Shown piece after piece: positions 13,052-25,058 of a stretch of DNA of 64,000 bases (the stretch's first letter is position 1; every line of letters begins with the position of its first letter). The notes beneath the pieces were generated by a model. The model was not told where the DNA came from, did not search any database, and was given only the letters and a program-made list of their open reading frames with translations. A program made the translations under genes and the position numbers. The DNA comes from Tubiluchus corallicola. Its lineage: Eukaryota > Priapulida > Priapulimorpha > Priapulimorphida > Tubiluchidae. Location: contig JAQGDQ010000170.1 of the NCBI GenBank assembly GCA_030141605.1, positions 192,001 through 256,000 of the forward strand, read 5' to 3'.

Positions 13052-13404
13052 TTAACCCTTTCAGTCCCAAATTATTTTTTTAATAAGAAAAACTTTTTTA
13101 AAAACACAACAAAAGCAAAAACTGTGCTTCATTTTGCGACTGCTGATAATTTTTTAAAGTATTTAAGACATTTAGTATGCATGCTATGTTGATCTGTACA
13201 AAGTCGTCTCTAAAGTACTGTACCTTGCGCAGTTTTTTATGCTACGTAGATTTTCTAGTTTGCCATTTTATCACCATTTTTAGTCTATTGTTATTGGCTT
13301 AAATCAAAATAACTATTAACAGATCAAATAACTGTCAGTTTTAAAATTTTATTAATTTTAAAGGCAGAAAATATTCTTGTATCCCACGGGTATGAAAGGG
13401 TTAA
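13052..13404 (-). mobile_element. piggyBac-like MITE, deleted copy D
   Basis: A 353-bp TTAA-bounded copy with CCCTTTCA termini. It has lost the segment carrying the first palindrome, and the second palindrome is broken (only GTATCCCACGGG remains before the terminus). Its orientation matches copy A. Confidence 0.8.
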
Positions 13405-13924
13405 CTGATAAACTTTATCAGGTTCAACCGGGACGTATCAACGCTTTACGATGCCCTAAGCTAATAGTTCTATCCCGCTTATCTCTAGTGTGAATTTATG
13501 GCTGCTTATGTAATGAGCAAATTAAACAATTACTTGTGGTGTATTAGAAACATATTAACCTAGTTTCTACGTGTCATTATTAATTACTTGCATTTGCATA
13601 GCGCTTATATTCAAGCAGGCTGTGCAACTGCTTGTTGTGTAATACCTTGCACCTGTTCGTTATGTGGCACTTATATAAAAGCTTAGCTGCTATTGACATC
13701 GTTAGTTAACGCCGTTATAAAGTTTGCTTCGTTAACTGCCTGTGGTGTGTTATAAAATGCCCCTTTATATGAATATGAAAGTTACACATTTTCCGAGGAG
13801 AATAAGAATTTTTTCTGAAATGTGATGCCCTCAGATTTTAGCACCCCTGGCTATAACCTAGTTGCCTATTGGTTAAGACGCCCCTGAGTTCAACAGATGA
13901 AGCATAGGGTCCATCTGGCATAGT

Positions 13925-14520
13925 ACTATTACTCCATTCCAGATCGCCATGCCAGACAACTAAACTCCTTCCACCTGCGTTGTCTAAGACGACTCCTCAA
14001 GATCAGCTGGCAGGACTTGATACCAGAACCTGAAATCCTCGAGAGAGCACAATCCATCAGTGTCCATTCAATGCTTAAGGCAGCACAACTGAAATGGGTT
14101 GGCCATGTTCAACGTATGGAAGATCACAGACTGCCAAAGAGACTCATGTACTGCGAGCTGAAAGAAGGGAAACGGTCAGTTGGAGGGCAACGGAAAAGAT
14201 ACAAAGACACCCTCAAAGCCAGCCTGAAAGAATGCAACATCAATGTCGACTCCTGGGAAGATGTGGCACAGGAGAGATCTCGTTGGCGGTCCCTCATCAA
14301 ATCGGGAGTGACCAACTATGAGTCCAGGCGCATCCAAGTTAGGCAGGAGAAAAGACAGCTTCGAAAAGACAGACAACGCAATGCCTATCAAGGCACACCA
14401 TTCTCATGTCCTCATTGCAGGAGGAGGTTCTCAGCAAGAATCGGGCTTATAAGACACTTCCGTACACATCCTACGAAGTCAGAATGAAGTCATGGTCCTC
14501 TTCGACTATGAAGGACGAAC
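13925..14520 (+). pseudogene. Non-LTR retrotransposon polymerase, C-terminal fossil
   Basis: The plus strand encodes the tail of a LINE endonuclease/reverse-transcriptase polyprotein. From about 13960 the frame reads the conserved LNSFHLRCLRRLL segment, continues with LKWVGHVQRMEDHRLPKRL near 14077-14140, and ends with a single C2H2 zinc finger (SCPHC, later HFRTH) before the stop at 14485-14487. These are typical 3' features of the family common in invertebrates. The upstream catalytic RT and endonuclease domains are absent, as expected for a 5'-truncated copy. The frame itself is intact for about 170 codons, which suggests moderate age. Confidence 0.85.
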
Positions 14521-14524
14521 AACA

Positions 14525-15252
14525 ACATTACTGCATTACCAGGGTGTGTCGGCAAACTCTTTACATTCTTTAGCCCGGTTTTAAGGTTTTAAAATGATTC
14601 TTTGGAACAGTCGTGAGCACAAATCATTACTCTTCTGCTACAGAGGTGATAATGTTATTATCAACACAGCCAAACACAATAGTTAGAACAAAAATCCATA
14701 ATTTATTTAAACCAAAAACTTGGCTACATCAATTTATCTGTACAACATTATAACATAGTTCACATCATTGCTCATACACCTATTCAGATTTAGTAACCCG
14801 AGTCTCCAAATGAAATACCGCAAATGATATGAATTATGATTTCTGTTTAAAAAGCCAGACCATAGTTCCAAACGCACACCTACCAAACGTGAATCAGCCA
14901 ACTTTAAAATTGTGAGACATCTTAACGTTAAATTAGAATTACTACAGAGCTATAATAAAATACACCCTATTAACAATGCAAGTGTCTTATTTTTATTACC
15001 TATTTACATCTTAGAAATGTACACCAAAAACGTCAGAGTACTAATATAGAAAACCAACAACACAATGAAGTATAAGCAGACCACCAAATGTGAAAACAAA
15101 TGATATTATGTCATAAACTCAACACGTATCTGATTAAATTTTACTTTGGTTTTTGAATTTCCAAGGAATTAATGCATTTATTGCACAATTTTCACAATTA
15201 TGGCATCACTCAAGGACATAAACTCAATGACTGTGCTTTGTTTTTAGCCATT
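14525..15252. other. Gene-free interval
   Basis: AT-rich sequence with no coding region or repeat that I can support. Confidence 0.5.
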
Positions 15253-15766
15253 ATGGTTAGTTTTGCGGAAACCTAGCCACTGGGGGGGGGAGTGCCGGTT
15301 CCAAGCCCGGATAAACAGGGAGGGTTAGGGTCAGGAAGGGCATTCGCCTGTAAAAACTGCGCCAAAACCTTCTATGAATGAGTCGGTGAGACTAAAAGGG
15401 AAAGTCCACAAAGAAGTGGTCAGACCCGCTCTAATCTATGGGCTGGAAGCAGCTTCTCTAAAGAAGACCGAAGAGAAGAAAATGGGTGTGGTGGAGATGA
15501 GGATGTTGAGATTGATGGTGGGAATAACAAGAAGAGATAAAATTAGAAATAATAATATCAGAGGAACAGTAAAAGTAGTGGAAGCCTCGCAAGATTGCGA
15601 TGGTATGGACACCTGAAAAGAAGAGTCGGTGAAGATCATGTGGGAAGGGAAGATATAAATGAAGAGATGGTCAACAGCAGGAATGCGTGGAGAAGACTCA
15701 TTCACAACGGCGACCCGGCATAGGGAAAAGCTGGGAAGAAGAAGAAGATGGTTAGTTTTGCGGAAA
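15253..15766 (+). mobile_element. RTE-like retroposon with 19-bp TSD
   Basis: The 476-bp insert 15272-15747 is flanked by a perfect 19-bp duplication beginning ATGGTTAGTTTTGCG (15253-15271 and 15748-15766), direct evidence of target-primed reverse transcription. It starts with a G-rich leader and the GGGAGGGTTAGGGTCAGG motif seen near the ends of RTE elements. It then has a reverse-transcriptase C-terminal segment (VVRPALIYGLEAASLKKTE, MRMLRLMVGITRRDKIR) with a frameshift near 15600, and ends GGGAAAAGC plus GAA repeats. It is internally deleted and not autonomous. A related copy lies at 4429-4657 on the minus strand. Confidence 0.9.
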
Positions 15767-15993
15767 AAAACACGTTATTTCATTAGATAATGTTCAAGGA
15801 TGCAATACTAACAATTAGCCACACCTGGCGTGAATATTATTCAATATTCTTTTAAATATTCTGAAGTTTCCTATATCTAGTAAGATTCACCACTGCATTA
15901 GAAGCTGAAATATACAAAACCTGAGGGTACCTAAATACCATCAAATCTATAGTATTTTATCGACACAATATCAGTAAACAGATCTAGGTAAGT

Positions 15994-16460
15994 CAGGGGT
16001 GTGCAAACTGCTGCCCGTGGGCCACTTGCGGCCCGCCAAGAGATCTTGTGCAGCCCGCGAAGAGGTTTGTCAACGTAATGAAAGTGCGGCCCGCAAAGAG
16101 GTTTGTCAACGTAATGAAAGTGCGGCCCACGTGATCCAGCTGAAGTCCGCGCCAATATCGCAAAAAGATAGTGCGGGTAGTTTTTTCCTCTAGATCGGAT
16201 GGCATTAACCCTTACAAGACCGTTGTCACTTAATGTAACTGTCGGACATGACGAAATATATGGTTTTTAATATAAATTTTAATAACTTCTAAAATAGTTC
16301 CTTAAGTGTAGTAATGGTGCAGTAATGCAGTAGCAATGATGTACGCAAATCGGATGCAAAAAATCGTTATTAGGTCCTATTGTACTTGGCTCCTTGACCA
16401 AACTGCATGTGGCCCGCAGGAATTGCGGGAAAATTTAATGTGGCCCGGCTAGTCAGTATA
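15994..16460 (+). mobile_element. Truncated hAT-like element
   Basis: Begins CAGGGGTGTGCAAACTGC, a typical hAT-type terminus, and contains the repeated GCGGCCCGC motifs common in one class of hAT MITEs. A 36-bp unit is tandemly duplicated at 16054-16125. The matching right terminus was not found: after GTGGCCCGG near 16445 the similarity stops, so the 3' end is probably lost. The exact right boundary is uncertain. Confidence 0.55.
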
Positions 16461-18579
16461 TAAATACTGAACTGTGATGAAAATTATCACGTACTTACAG
16501 AGTTGGCGAGCGTTTCATGGCTTTTTACAAACGCGCGTGTGCGTCGCTTAAATTAATTCAGAATTATACTGCTTACTTTATGTCCATTCAGAAATATCAC
16601 ACAATTAGCTGTCTAGTTTTTTTTTGCAAAAACTTGACTGCGCGTTGCTTCAACCATTTGGCCAGTTCACTGGCTGAACATGAGCGTTTAACATGAGCCC
16701 GCCCATGGATGAGATACTCGCGACTTTAAAGCAGAACCGAAGCAAAACATGATTGGGTGTCAAAATGTAGGCATTGCTGGTAACCATGTTGAATTTAAAA
16801 ACTGACGAAAGCTTTATACAGACAAAAATATGCTGTATTAGTTTTAGCGTGACGTCACTGGTATCTCTGGCTTATTTAAGCTTTGTGTAAGTTACATAAT
16901 GCAATCCCGCTTCTCTATTCTACGTACTTGCGTTGCCGAACGGTTCTTTTCGGGTTGTCTTTCGGGCAAATGGGTGAGAGGGTGTTGTTCCATCTCACTG
17001 TGATCGCATTTGGTTTACATATATATTTCAAGAAACATTTCAAAATGTGAAGAAAGAGCGGTTACTATTAAATTCGGGAGTCTCCCGATGAAAAAATAAC
17101 GCATCACAGACGACCAAAAGTAGTGTTGGTATATATCAAGATAGAAGGCAATCAGGTTTACGTATTAAGCTGTGACTGTTTGGAAAATGCGACCGGTACA
17201 GTATTCTATTAGTTGAACAGTTGTATGTGCAATTATTATAGTATGCGGGGTACTTCTGGCCGCAAATCAAATCAGTAATCTGAAAGTAAGTTGCTAGCCA
17301 CTTTTTTGATTAAGACATACACATTAATTAAAGGTAATAATTAGGACAAACAGCATGAAAACCATATTTAGCTGCAGTTTCTCAAGCATGCTTTAGTTTG
17401 GACTTGCACAGCTGATGGCTTTTGTGCAGATAAATGAAATATTGTAATTTCAATGCAGGAAAGAAACTCTGTCATGCTGCCTCGGCGTCGAACTCTTTCT
17501 CGCGGATCACACATAAGAACCCACCATGTTCTTACAATTTGGAAAGCGTAAACATGATCGCTCTTTGTCAGAAGCATTATCTGAAGGGCACAATAGAGTA
17601 AGGCCGTGTTGCAACAATAAAAGAGCGAAGCACGAGATACCAATGACATCACGCGTACCGCTTTACTAATATCTTTTCATCCATCACATGTAGTGCAAAA
17701 AGTTGCTGTTGACAAAACTACGATGTCGTTTAACATTAGCAATGTTTTCAGCGCTGCTTCAAAAGTGATTTTACTAATTACACAAGACACTTATTACACT
17801 TTTATTGCCGAATCTTTCTAACAGTTTTCAGGAACATTAAAACAGCCTAACTTCCTGTGAAGCATGCATTTTTATTTTGCACTACAACATGCAGGGTAGA
17901 AGTAAAAGGAGTTATTCCATGCAGATGGATCGATCGCAAAAACGACGATATTTGAACATCCAGATTGAAGATAATTAAATGATCGCGTCCTCGTTTGAAA
18001 GAAGATGTCTTGCCATGTCGTGTTTCTTTGCCTTGTTTGTTATTTATGGTTTCTTCTTATTGATGATGATACGACGACAACATCCCAGTGAAACAATCAT
18101 CACTTAAAATTTAAGATAAAGCTACACCAAGTTTTAGTTCGTCTCATTAAGCTTATCCCTGCCTTCTTTTCCACATCGTTTCAATGCAGCTGGTTTTTCG
18201 TCCTTACGCCATAGTATCCCTCTGACATTCATTTTTCTTCCAAAAAAATCCCATCCGTTAATAATATCAGCAGCTTGTTAACAATAAATTCTTCTAGAAG
18301 AATTTGCGGCGTCATAAACATTATTAAGCGCGCAAGTTGTCACCGCATCTTGCAGCAGTTAGTAGCACTTTGGCGCGCACAATTTGTTTTAGTATGCCTA
18401 AGTGATTCGCGCAGCTGTTGCGAAAACACGAAGCCGGTTTACGATCTGCATGGCTTCGTGCGAACAAATCCAGAAAACCTGAGATTGACTTTGGGTACGT
18501 TATGACTAGGTGAAAGTTTTCGTAAGCTACATGCAATAAATAACCATGTAAAGCCAAAACACAGAAACAGAGAAAGAAG

Positions 18580-18620
<41 letters not shown>

Positions 18621-21600
18621 AATTAGGTAGGTACGTAGGTAGATAAATACAGATAAATAGATAGATACAGAGACAACTAGACAGATATACAGATTTGATT
18701 TTGATTTGACACTTCATTTCAAACATAATTTTCATAAGTAGTGCTCAGACTGCATAAGGGCCAGTATGTTCTAACTGTAAACTGTTGTCCCACTATCCAG
18801 GTTGCTGGTTGGGAAACTACGCATTCCACTTCGTATCACCTGTACTCGCTAATTAAATCGTAATTTGACGGCTCGTTCTGATATAATACGAGTCTGTAGT
18901 ATGTACCATCAAAGGCTGATTAAATTATATTAAAATTTGAGAACTTTCACAAAATAATTGAAGTGACAATAATTACAACGTGGTTTATCTTATGAAATTC
19001 TAGTTGAAGTACTCATTTCAATCCAGTTCTATTTCATATTTTAAATTTAAAAATGGTAAGCGTTAGTTGATATCTGTAGTCCTCTCTCATAAGCATAGTG
19101 TTAAGAGAGAGCTTTAATGATCTAACATTTCTCAAGAATGACAATATCAAAAGCATTCTTACCTTTCTTCATTACTGAGAAAAATAAGAAGATGTATCTA
19201 TAGTACCACCACGCTGCAAATAGTGCTGAAGAAGACCTGATAATCTATATTCATGCATGCAATAGAGACAATGTCTTCTTGTCTGGCAAAGGTAACAAGG
19301 TTCATAGCCTGGACAGCAATTTCTATAAGCCAGCCAGCAACCATTTACAGTTGGGTGGTGCTGCAGACACACTTTTCTGTTCTTTCTCGGTAATGAACAC
19401 AGTCAGGAATGCTTTTGCCAGTCTTGAGGAATATTACTGTGTATCACTAAAACCCTGTCTTAACACTATGCTTATGAGAGAGAACTACAAATGTCAGCCT
19501 AAGCTTACCATTTTACAAATTTACGCAAGACAAATTACTGTGTAGTTATTGTCACTTTAGTTATTTTGTGAGCGTAGAATGCTTCCGAAAGCGCTTATAT
19601 TTAATATAATATAATCAATTGTTAATTGAACTTTGTGGAGTGTTTTTTATATTCAGGAAAGTGGAAACCGTGAGCTGAAAATTTTCCTGGTTTTTGCATA
19701 TTTTTAAAATCCAGAGTTAAGATAATGCTGGTACTTTTCTAGCAACTGAATGATCGAAAATAATTAGAGATTAGTTGGTAATGGAAATAATGGAAGCTGG
19801 AATCTTTGATTGAATTGTTTCTGAAACGCAGTTCAGCTCTGTTACGCGAGGCGTCTACTGAACAAAAAAATGAATAACAGGTCTCCTGCATCTGAAAGCC
19901 CTGTCAGAGATGTGGCAGAATTCTCGTCAGCCTAAGCATTCGTCGTTTGATTGGAAACTGAACCAGGGGTGAAACTGCTAATGTGCATTGCTATCGTATG
20001 ACACCGTAAATAATAAACAAAATACACGAATGAACAATATATAAACATTAATTATAACTGTTTCTGTAATTATTTTATCAGAATTTTAAGATTACGCTGT
20101 GAATTTAGCTAATTATCAAATTCAACGTTGGGGGCTTTTTGAAGTCATAAGTCCGCAAGAAATTGTTTGTAGAAAATTTGTGGATTTGAATTTGTTTTGG
20201 AAATTTCAAACCACTAGGACTATTTCATGCGTTTAAATGCTCTTGACTACAGTTTAGCACGTCTTTGAATATTTAAGTAAATTTCTAGATTTTTTGTTTT
20301 GATATCACTAATCTTTACTTATTACTAAACTGTTCTTATCTGAACTCATTATATAAAATACAAAAATGAATGTAAATTATGAACTTGAATATGAAATGAG
20401 TTATGAATTGAAAGTTATGTTTGTATTTTCTTACTTAATTTGTCTGATTTAAATTTCTATTATATCTTGCATTGCCAATTTTCGTGATGTACTGAAAGTA
20501 ATATTTTTACGCTAAATGTCTAGCCGCCATCTTTGTAAATTTCCGGTTTTCAGGAAAGAACGTCTGCATGGCTGTTTCACAATGAAGCTCTCTAAGTGTA
20601 ATAAAAAAATGATAGTTTACTTGAAAAAATATTTTTATAGCAACAGTAAGAACGACGGCGATAACTATAACGACAAGAACACCAACACCAACCATGGCGA
20701 TGACATTTAAAATCGTTTTCGGTGTTTAAAAAACTAGGAAGACGGCGCGCTTTACATCTGTATCATACACTGGCTGCAGTAATCACATTTAGCTGTGTAT
20801 GCAGAACTTCCACAATTTTTACAAATAATTATTATCAGTAATTATATCATTCCAGTCTTACGAACGATTTGTATAGCTGAGTAAGTTTGCAGATAACGAC
20901 CTGTCAAGTATAACAACAAAAATTTGTAAGACTAGTGAATTGACAAATCCTGTAACTGAATCAATACCACAAAGTTGCACAGCAAAATCGACCGCTATTC
21001 ATGAACGAATTCAACAACATTGGCAGGTTTCACCGTGTTAGATTAATAACACTACCATCCTGCTCACACCGTCTTAGATTACACAACGCGTTACACATTG
21101 ACAAAATTTGACAAATCTGCTTTTTAGATAAATGAATTCAGGCGGTTCCATCAATGATCAGTGAACAAATGACACTTGTAGGAAATAGAGGAATAGCGCA
21201 AATTTATCAGTTCGTCCAGAATAAATTCTGTTTGGAGCCGTACAAAAACGTTTGGCTAAAGCGGCGCTCAAAATGTACTGAAGTATATCCTGAAGAACCT
21301 TCCAAACAAAATTATATTACTTAGCATTACGCTTACCTGTTTGAAAGACATATATAATTGAAAAAGAAAATTCTTAATAATTTAAAATGTTCGTGCCACC
21401 TGGTAAAACTGCGTTGCCTCGCTTCCTTAGTTAGCTAAGCATGTGCTTCGAATGTTCTGGTTATTTTTCAAACTTTGCGCAATGTTATCTAAACTTGTTT
21501 CAAAAGACTTTCCGTTAAAATGACTGCACCTGTCGGTCTTGCGGGAGTTACTAGAGCATTTACAGTTACATTATGAGTTTAATACAGTGAACTACCAACG

Positions 21601-24545
21601 CAAGCCCAGTATGCAAGAAGAAGGCATTTAAATGTTCTAAAATTTCAAGACGATTTTTAAGCTTCATTGATGAAGAGTGTTTATGTGTTTTAAACTGTTC
21701 ATCGTGAAGTTATCCGACATCCGTGTCAACATTCCCAATCACACAATTAAAAAACACGTGTACAGATTCAATAAAGATAGAATGCAAGCTAGAAAAATAA
21801 CTGTTCTTTATTTTTCTAATTCAGCCCAATTCGTCTTATTATAATAGTAGTTATAGTAATAGTTATAAAACTAAATAATCATTTAAGAACAAATCAGCGA
21901 AAGCATTTAAGCAAATGTTTACTCACGTGCAGTAAGTTCCCAAAGAAAGGTCTGTTCCGTTCGCAATCTGACTTATTCATTCATAACACTTGTATTCTCA
22001 TATACCTTAGCTTTGGCAGAGCATGTAATGGTAAAACTTGTTAAAGCTTCATCATTTATTCTACATACTTCTTCGGTTTCGTGTTATGGCGATGGACTTA
22101 AAAACACCTGCATGCCCATTCTTTAACCCCGCAAAGAATATTTTGCACTGGATATACGAAGTCAAACAGCAATTTGTCAGAGTGGTCAAAGAGTTGAGTT
22201 AAAAATTAGCTAAATTACTGAAAAGTGAAAGCAAGACCAACAAAAAATTGTTTGTTCGACACGCGTTTTTTCTGTAATCCTACTCTTGCTTATACGTAAG
22301 CGACTACGCAGAGCGATTGTAACACCGTTAGTTTTTCATGAAGCCAAGCTCGAAAGAACTGCGAATAGCTTAGACTGTTACAATGGCTTCAGCAAAAGCC
22401 ACGTGGCCACATACACGCCTACTGTGGCGCGTAAACAAAGTTATAATTTCTGACGTCCTGTGTGTTCCTAGTTCTACTTTTATGTCGCTTGTTGTAAATG
22501 GGTTTTTAAGTTCCTACGTAAGGTCTTACGGTCTTAAGTTTTTTTACGTAAATGCAGTGAAATCCAACAAAATACTCTCTTCTAAAGAATAACTTAAAAA
22601 AGTCATTGGCTGTTATTGGTAACTGTTGCGATGCCACCACTGTAAAAGCTATGCAGCAAAACAAAGATACAGCAGTGCTCAAACCAACAAGGTATTAACG
22701 TGAAAATGGAACTAAACTGATTTATTAAACAGATAATTACAAAAAGCTTAGACAACAGCTCTATTTGTCTACCCAGCCAAGTTTAAACTATTCCTGCCCA
22801 GTCCCTGAGTATGTATCTAACCGGCTTTACTTCCCCTCTATAAAGTTCAAAGTGTCCTACTGCGTACCTAACAGAATAGTCAAGAAACCAGAGCCTCGGG
22901 TAGCTCCGAGCCCCGAGCAAACTAATTTCATTACTTAGATGAAATGTGAATAATTAAAAGTAAGCAGCTTGGTTGGGTTGGTTAGGTTTGTTTTGCTTGC
23001 ATCGAGTTATATTAGATTTCTTTTGGTTATGTTAAATAAAATTAAAATAGGCTAGTTTAGTTTGGGTTCAGTAAAGATATATTAAGTAAGAGGCTAGATC
23101 AAGCTAACTTTAAATTCTTCAAAAAAGTTGTCGATAAGCGAAGCAAACAACTTGCTAGAAACTTTTATTGAAAAGTTGGCTCAGAGAAGCACTTCAGCTT
23201 ATTGTTTACTTGGAGACTATGGTACTAAGAAATACGAAAGGAAAAGACCGCCAAAATCACTAAAAGGCGCAGCATGCATAAGCGAGTTTTCTTTGTAATG
23301 AGAATTAAAAATGATTTGCTACTCCATATCACTCCACAGAATTTTCCTATTTCAGTAAACCGTTTTTGTTATCCTCACTACAGTCACAAGAGGAATTTTG
23401 CTTCCTTATAATATATCTGATGCGGTAGGCTTGTTACATCGACAGGTTTTAGTATTCAGAGTTCTCGAGCAGGCATGATAAGTTGTCTCATATACTTTGT
23501 TTGACATGATGAAATGCTGTGGTATTCACGAGTCTGTGTTTTTTTGCATGCGCATCGTATATCAATGGCGCGCTACTTTGTTAATGCATTTCATATAAGT
23601 AAATGAAGGGCCTAAAAAGTTTCTGACCATAGTAACGATCTGACAGCGATCTTATTATGAGCCACTTGCTGTATTTTTCGGACGTGCCTTTTAGACAAGA
23701 CGTGAAGACGTGCATATTTTAGCAATCATTAAAATTCCTCACTACACTGGTTTGTTTATAAAATTTCCGTCTATAAAAATAGCCAGCCACGTTGCAACCG
23801 CGCACACAACTCAAAATAAATACCTCATCAAATTACAATTAGTCCAAATTGTTTAGTGCAAAAATTCAGCCCACGAATTTAAATTTTGACTTGATAGTCT
23901 AGCAGGTTTAGTTTAAGTTGCACTTTCCACGCTACAATTCTGATTTGCATTGATGTTGTTCACTGTGGCGCAACACTGACGCCGGATGAGCACAACGGGG
24001 TGAGAAAATAGAGTTGTCATGATATGTATTGGTAGCATGCAAAGTCTGCCTGTATTGGTTAGCGCCCGCCGGAGAACTGTTTTTGTGCAGTGTCATCTAT
24101 TATTCTGCGCTAGCTATTGATCTATCCAAATGTGTTCAAAAGACCCCTGTCAGTCCATCATTTAGAGGACTGTTTTTCATAATTAGTTGAATGCTTTAAC
24201 CATCAGCATTAGTTTGCGTATGGCTAAGTGCTGTATCAAGCCACTTATAGAATGACACTTTTCTGGTGTGTTGACAAGTAAAGAGTTGAAATTACATGAT
24301 AGACAAAATCTGATAGAGCATTTTGTGTTAATAATCATATTTTAAAATGAGTTGCGAGGACTTACATAATTATGTATAATTATCATTAACATTTAGTTAT
24401 ACTCATTGAAAATAATGTGTATTCTGTTGTTTCTTTCTGCACTTTGTGCACTTGTAATGTTTTTGTTCTACGGCTTTTCCTGAGATAAGCTTGAAATTAA
24501 ATTAAATTGAAAACATTACAATCTTTTAAACACATAAACGATTAC
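16461..24545. other. Long gene-free interval
   Basis: About 8 kb without a supportable gene. A GA microsatellite lies at 18582-18614. A Cys-rich minus-strand frame at 19172-19372 (contains NCCPGYEPC) is noted but lacks convincing splice sites. No tRNA or known repeat was recognised elsewhere. Confidence 0.5.
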
Positions 24546-25058
24546 GTTGTTAGTATTCCACTTCAGTGTACATCCCTTTGGTACAGTTTCGAAGTTATTC
24601 TTCTACCTATGTGCTGCACAAATTTGCTTTACTTAATAAGACGTTGAACGATTGAAAAATTAATGTGACATTTTTCATTGGAAAATGTGCAAAGTATGTC
24701 GTAGTAAGACGAAATAAATTGCTGCGTGTAAAAACACTATTGTCATTTGAGGGCTGAGTGGAGGGTGTCGGCAAAATATGATCGTTTACGTCTTTAGGTT
24801 AAAGGTGACAAACCAATCTTGGTTTTATGTTGTTAGTATTCCATGTCTATGCAGACGATTCCTTTGGATCGATTTGTGATCTATTCATCTACCACCGTAT
24901 CGCGCAAATTGTTTTATTTAACAAGGCGATAGGCGATTGATAATTAATGTGACGGTTTTCGTTAAAAATATGCCAAACTATATTGTGGTGAGACGAAAAA
25001 ATTACTTTGCGTAACAACTCTATTATCCTTTGAGGGATGGACGGAGGGTGTGGGTAAA
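24546..25058 (+). repeat. Diverged 283-bp tandem duplication
   Basis: Two diverged copies start GTTGTTAGTATTCCA at 24546 and 24829. They share ATTAATGTGAC, TTTGAGGG and GGAGGGTGT landmarks in the same order. Function is unknown; it is probably an old segmental duplication. Confidence 0.75.

Noticed and set aside
13860-13905. tRNA-like A-box (TTGGTTAAGACGC) just before the LINE fossil
   Set aside because: No B-box follows, so at most a SINE head fragment; not enough to call.
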